From Jimgerdemannia flammicorona (Eukaryota > Mucoromycota > Endogonomycetes > Endogonales > Endogonaceae): DNA of 19,871 bases. The position numbers and the translations under genes were made by a program. Of this stretch, positions 18,355-19,871 are shown piece after piece (the first letter of the stretch is position 1; each line of letters begins with the position of its first letter). The notes below the pieces were generated by a model, which made no database searches, was not told the origin of the DNA, and saw nothing but the letters and a program-made list of their open reading frames with translations. The stretch lies in assembly GCA_003990745.1 (NCBI GenBank), contig RBNI01002062.1, positions 1 to 19,871 on the forward strand, read 5' to 3'.

Positions 18355-19330
18355 CAGTTTTCCACAGCAATGGTTGCTGGTTACTATGCTGTGTGTTCAC
18401 ATCATCTTGGTTAATTGTTTGCATCATCTGGTTAAGATATAATTCAGGTGGTATGTTTTGGTTTGTCACAGTATAAATAATCAAGATTATCTAATAGCAA
18501 ATTCTGATATTGAAGATATTTAGATCTTTATTTATTTTTAAGTAGGTTATATTGAGATGATCATGTGGAGTCTACTTAATATCGACAGTATAATAGATAG
18601 TTGATAACTAGGTCTTCTATACTGTTAATGTTATAGTATTATCATTTTTAGTTTAATTCATAATAGAAAATATAGCTCTTATAGGTCCTTAGAGACTAAA
18701 TAGATAAAGAACTACTTACTATATAGGTGATAGGGTTCTTATTATAGTATAATGCTCAAAATTATTTAAAAAAAAAAAAATTGACTTAATAGACATATAT
18801 TTATAAAATACTGATAGACTTCTAAATATTGACTAAGAGAGTGTAAAGTACTTTATACCTTTTTGAAGATAGTTTGAATCTCCTTAGAGTGTAATATTCA
18901 GTAAGTAGAGATGTAAAAAGATGAAATATTCTGAGAGATTGGTTTGTGGGGAGTGCAGGCAATAAATGGCTTAGAGTTAGATGGATATTAGTAATATTTA
19001 TAAAATTGGCTGAATACTGGTGGTATATATTTGAGAATAGGTAACAGATATTATTAGGAGAGAGAGTAGTGAGATATAAGGAGTTAGTAAAAATTCCATC
19101 TAATTGATAGAGGAGATGGAACTCAAAGAAGAGATGCTATTAGTAACTAGTAAAAAGAATTTGTAAAAAGCATAAGAGACAGGTTATAGTAGTTAGCAAC
19201 TTAGTAGTATTTTGGAGAGAGGGTGAGAAGGAGAGAGTGAGTATTGGGGTAGAATAAAGAGAATTGAGTGTAACTATTAGTATAGTATAAGGACTATGGT
19301 TATATTATAGATTAGTTAGTAGTACTTATT

Positions 19331-19354
19331 GAAAAAAAAAAAAAAAAAAAAAAA
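19331..19354 (+). repeat. Poly(A) tract, possible retroposon tail
   Basis: A run of about 24 A preceded by GA-rich sequence and by ttagtagtactt. The SINE-like body at 7824-7498 has a similar word (attagtagtactt) before its tail. I found no convincing target duplication here, so a second copy of the same retroposon is only a possibility. Confidence 0.35.
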
Positions 19355-19749
19355 ACAAACAAATTGTCTTATATCTATCTTGTCTAGATGTTTTAGTTTA
19401 ATTTGAGTAAGTATTGAGATAGTAGAGGTTATTCATTATTTAGCTTAAAAGTAAAATATTTGAATTCAATTATTAGCTAATAGATACTAAGTTGTAATAT
19501 AGTAGATATATAATAGTATAAGTATAGCAGATTTCTTTATTTTGAATACTTAATCTTCTTAACTTCTCAGAGTTCTCAAATATAGAGGTGGGTGAGTTTA
19601 AAGAATATCTGCCTATAAGCTTACTAGTTTACTTATTTCTTTATATTGAAGTATTTTGATCTGAGATTTATATACTCTAGATATTAGAGATGTTAATATA
19701 GGTTTACTAGCTATACAGTAGCCAAGATAGGACTTTTTTTCCTATTATT

Positions 19750-19871
19750 CATTTTGTATAGTTGTAAATTAGTATATCTATTTAAATTGTACAACTGTAT
19801 GATCTGTACAATTATGAGTTTTATATAGTTGTAATTTTTATATAATTATATAAATCATATAACTATAAGAT
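19750..19871. repeat. AT-rich direct and inverted repeats
   Basis: Variants of atagttgta recur (about 19757, 19836), with the inverted forms tacaactgta (about 19791) and ataactata (about 19859), giving weak palindromes. No function is visible. Confidence 0.4.

Larger units (their letters stand above)
8466..18470 (-). mobile_element. Element B: full-length Ty3/gypsy retrotransposon with dUTPase and ORF3
   Basis: About 10.0 kb, bounded by two LTRs (8466-9684 and 17232-18470). The order on the minus strand is LTR, PBS, gag, protease, Cys/His linker, dUTPase, RT, RNase H, integrase, ORF3, PPT, LTR. RT before integrase places it in Ty3/gypsy (Metaviridae). Flanking bases gtat occur at 8462-8465 and 18471-18474 (agtat also fits if the edge is moved by one base), a probable target duplication. 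From the gag ATG (17198) to the pol stop (10236) is about 2,320 codons. All domains are interrupted by stops or indels, so the copy is non-autonomous. It is inserted in an older gag-like relic in the same orientation. Confidence 0.95.
17232..18470 (-). repeat. 5' LTR of element B
   Basis: 1,239 bases with TG...CA ends (plus strand tgaaacgtgcc ... tttgtcaca). On the minus strand the TATA box lies only 116 bases from the LTR start and AATAAA about 150 bases further on, so U3 is short, R is near 18190-18330 and U5 is close to 950 bases. It differs from the 3' LTR almost only by transitions and carries one extra copy of a 17-18 base tandem repeat near the predicted start of transcription. It contains several actgggaat repeats. 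Confidence 0.92.
18471..19871. other. AT-rich flank without a recognisable gene
   Basis: There is no open frame worth calling. I count one CpG (18583) in 1.4 kb. The plus strand is G-rich over C up to about 19350, opposite to the flank left of element B. Tracts: A13 near 18768-18780, a GA-rich stretch around 19056-19075 and 19210-19240, and A24 near 19331-19354. It is probably more of the relic that element B interrupted. Confidence 0.6.

Noticed and set aside
19020..19354. Second full copy of the SINE-like retroposon in the right flank
   Set aside because: It shares the word ttagtagtactt, GA-rich sequence and a poly(A) tract, but the order of shared words differs and there is no clear target duplication. 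Kept only as a poly(A) tract.
18471..19871. Host protein-coding gene in the right flank
   Set aside because: Stops are dense in all six frames, no splice-bounded open exons are evident, and composition matches decayed repeat DNA.

Overview
The window looks like transposon-rich, AT-rich eukaryotic DNA, most likely from a filamentous fungus. The reasons are Ty3/gypsy-type LTR elements with poorly spaced stop codons, near-total CpG loss in the older flanks, and decay by C-to-T transitions like that seen in fungal repeats. The species cannot be named from the sequence. I see no intact host gene, no rRNA or tRNA gene and no CRISPR array.

Layout: (1) 1-42 is an A-rich tract that replaces the expected continuation of element A. 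(2) 43-6849 is element A, an old copy on the minus strand. It has its 5' LTR (5499-6849), primer-binding site, gag, protease, a Cys/His-rich linker, dUTPase and part of reverse transcriptase; everything downstream of mid-RT is missing in the window. (3) 6850-8465 is a very AT-rich relic with no CpG at all. It carries the remains of a different gag (zinc-knuckle traces, minus strand), interrupted by a SINE-like retroposon with a 104-nt poly(A) tail and a 23-bp target duplication. (4) 8466-18470 is element B, a full-length (about 10.0 kb) copy of the same family as A, also on the minus strand, with both LTRs, PBS, PPT and a probable 4-5 bp target duplication. (5) 18471-19871 is AT-rich, purine-skewed flank with poly(A) tracts.

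The family of A and B has the order LTR - gag - protease - acidic Cys/His linker - dUTPase - RT - RNase H - integrase (DD35E, GPY module, no chromodomain) - ORF3 - LTR. Gag through dUTPase appears to have been one reading frame. Integrase ends in an ATGA overlap with a third ORF of 184 codons, whose stop codon lies in the polypurine tract and touches the 3' LTR. The dUTPase position, the Cys/His modules and the coupled ORF3 are the most interesting features here.

Both copies are dead: stop codons (many at likely former CGA codons), indels, and lost ligands or catalytic residues. A, B's 5' LTR and B's 3' LTR often show CG, TG and CA at the same site, which is direct evidence for decay through CpG deamination, with some CpA-to-TpA change as well.
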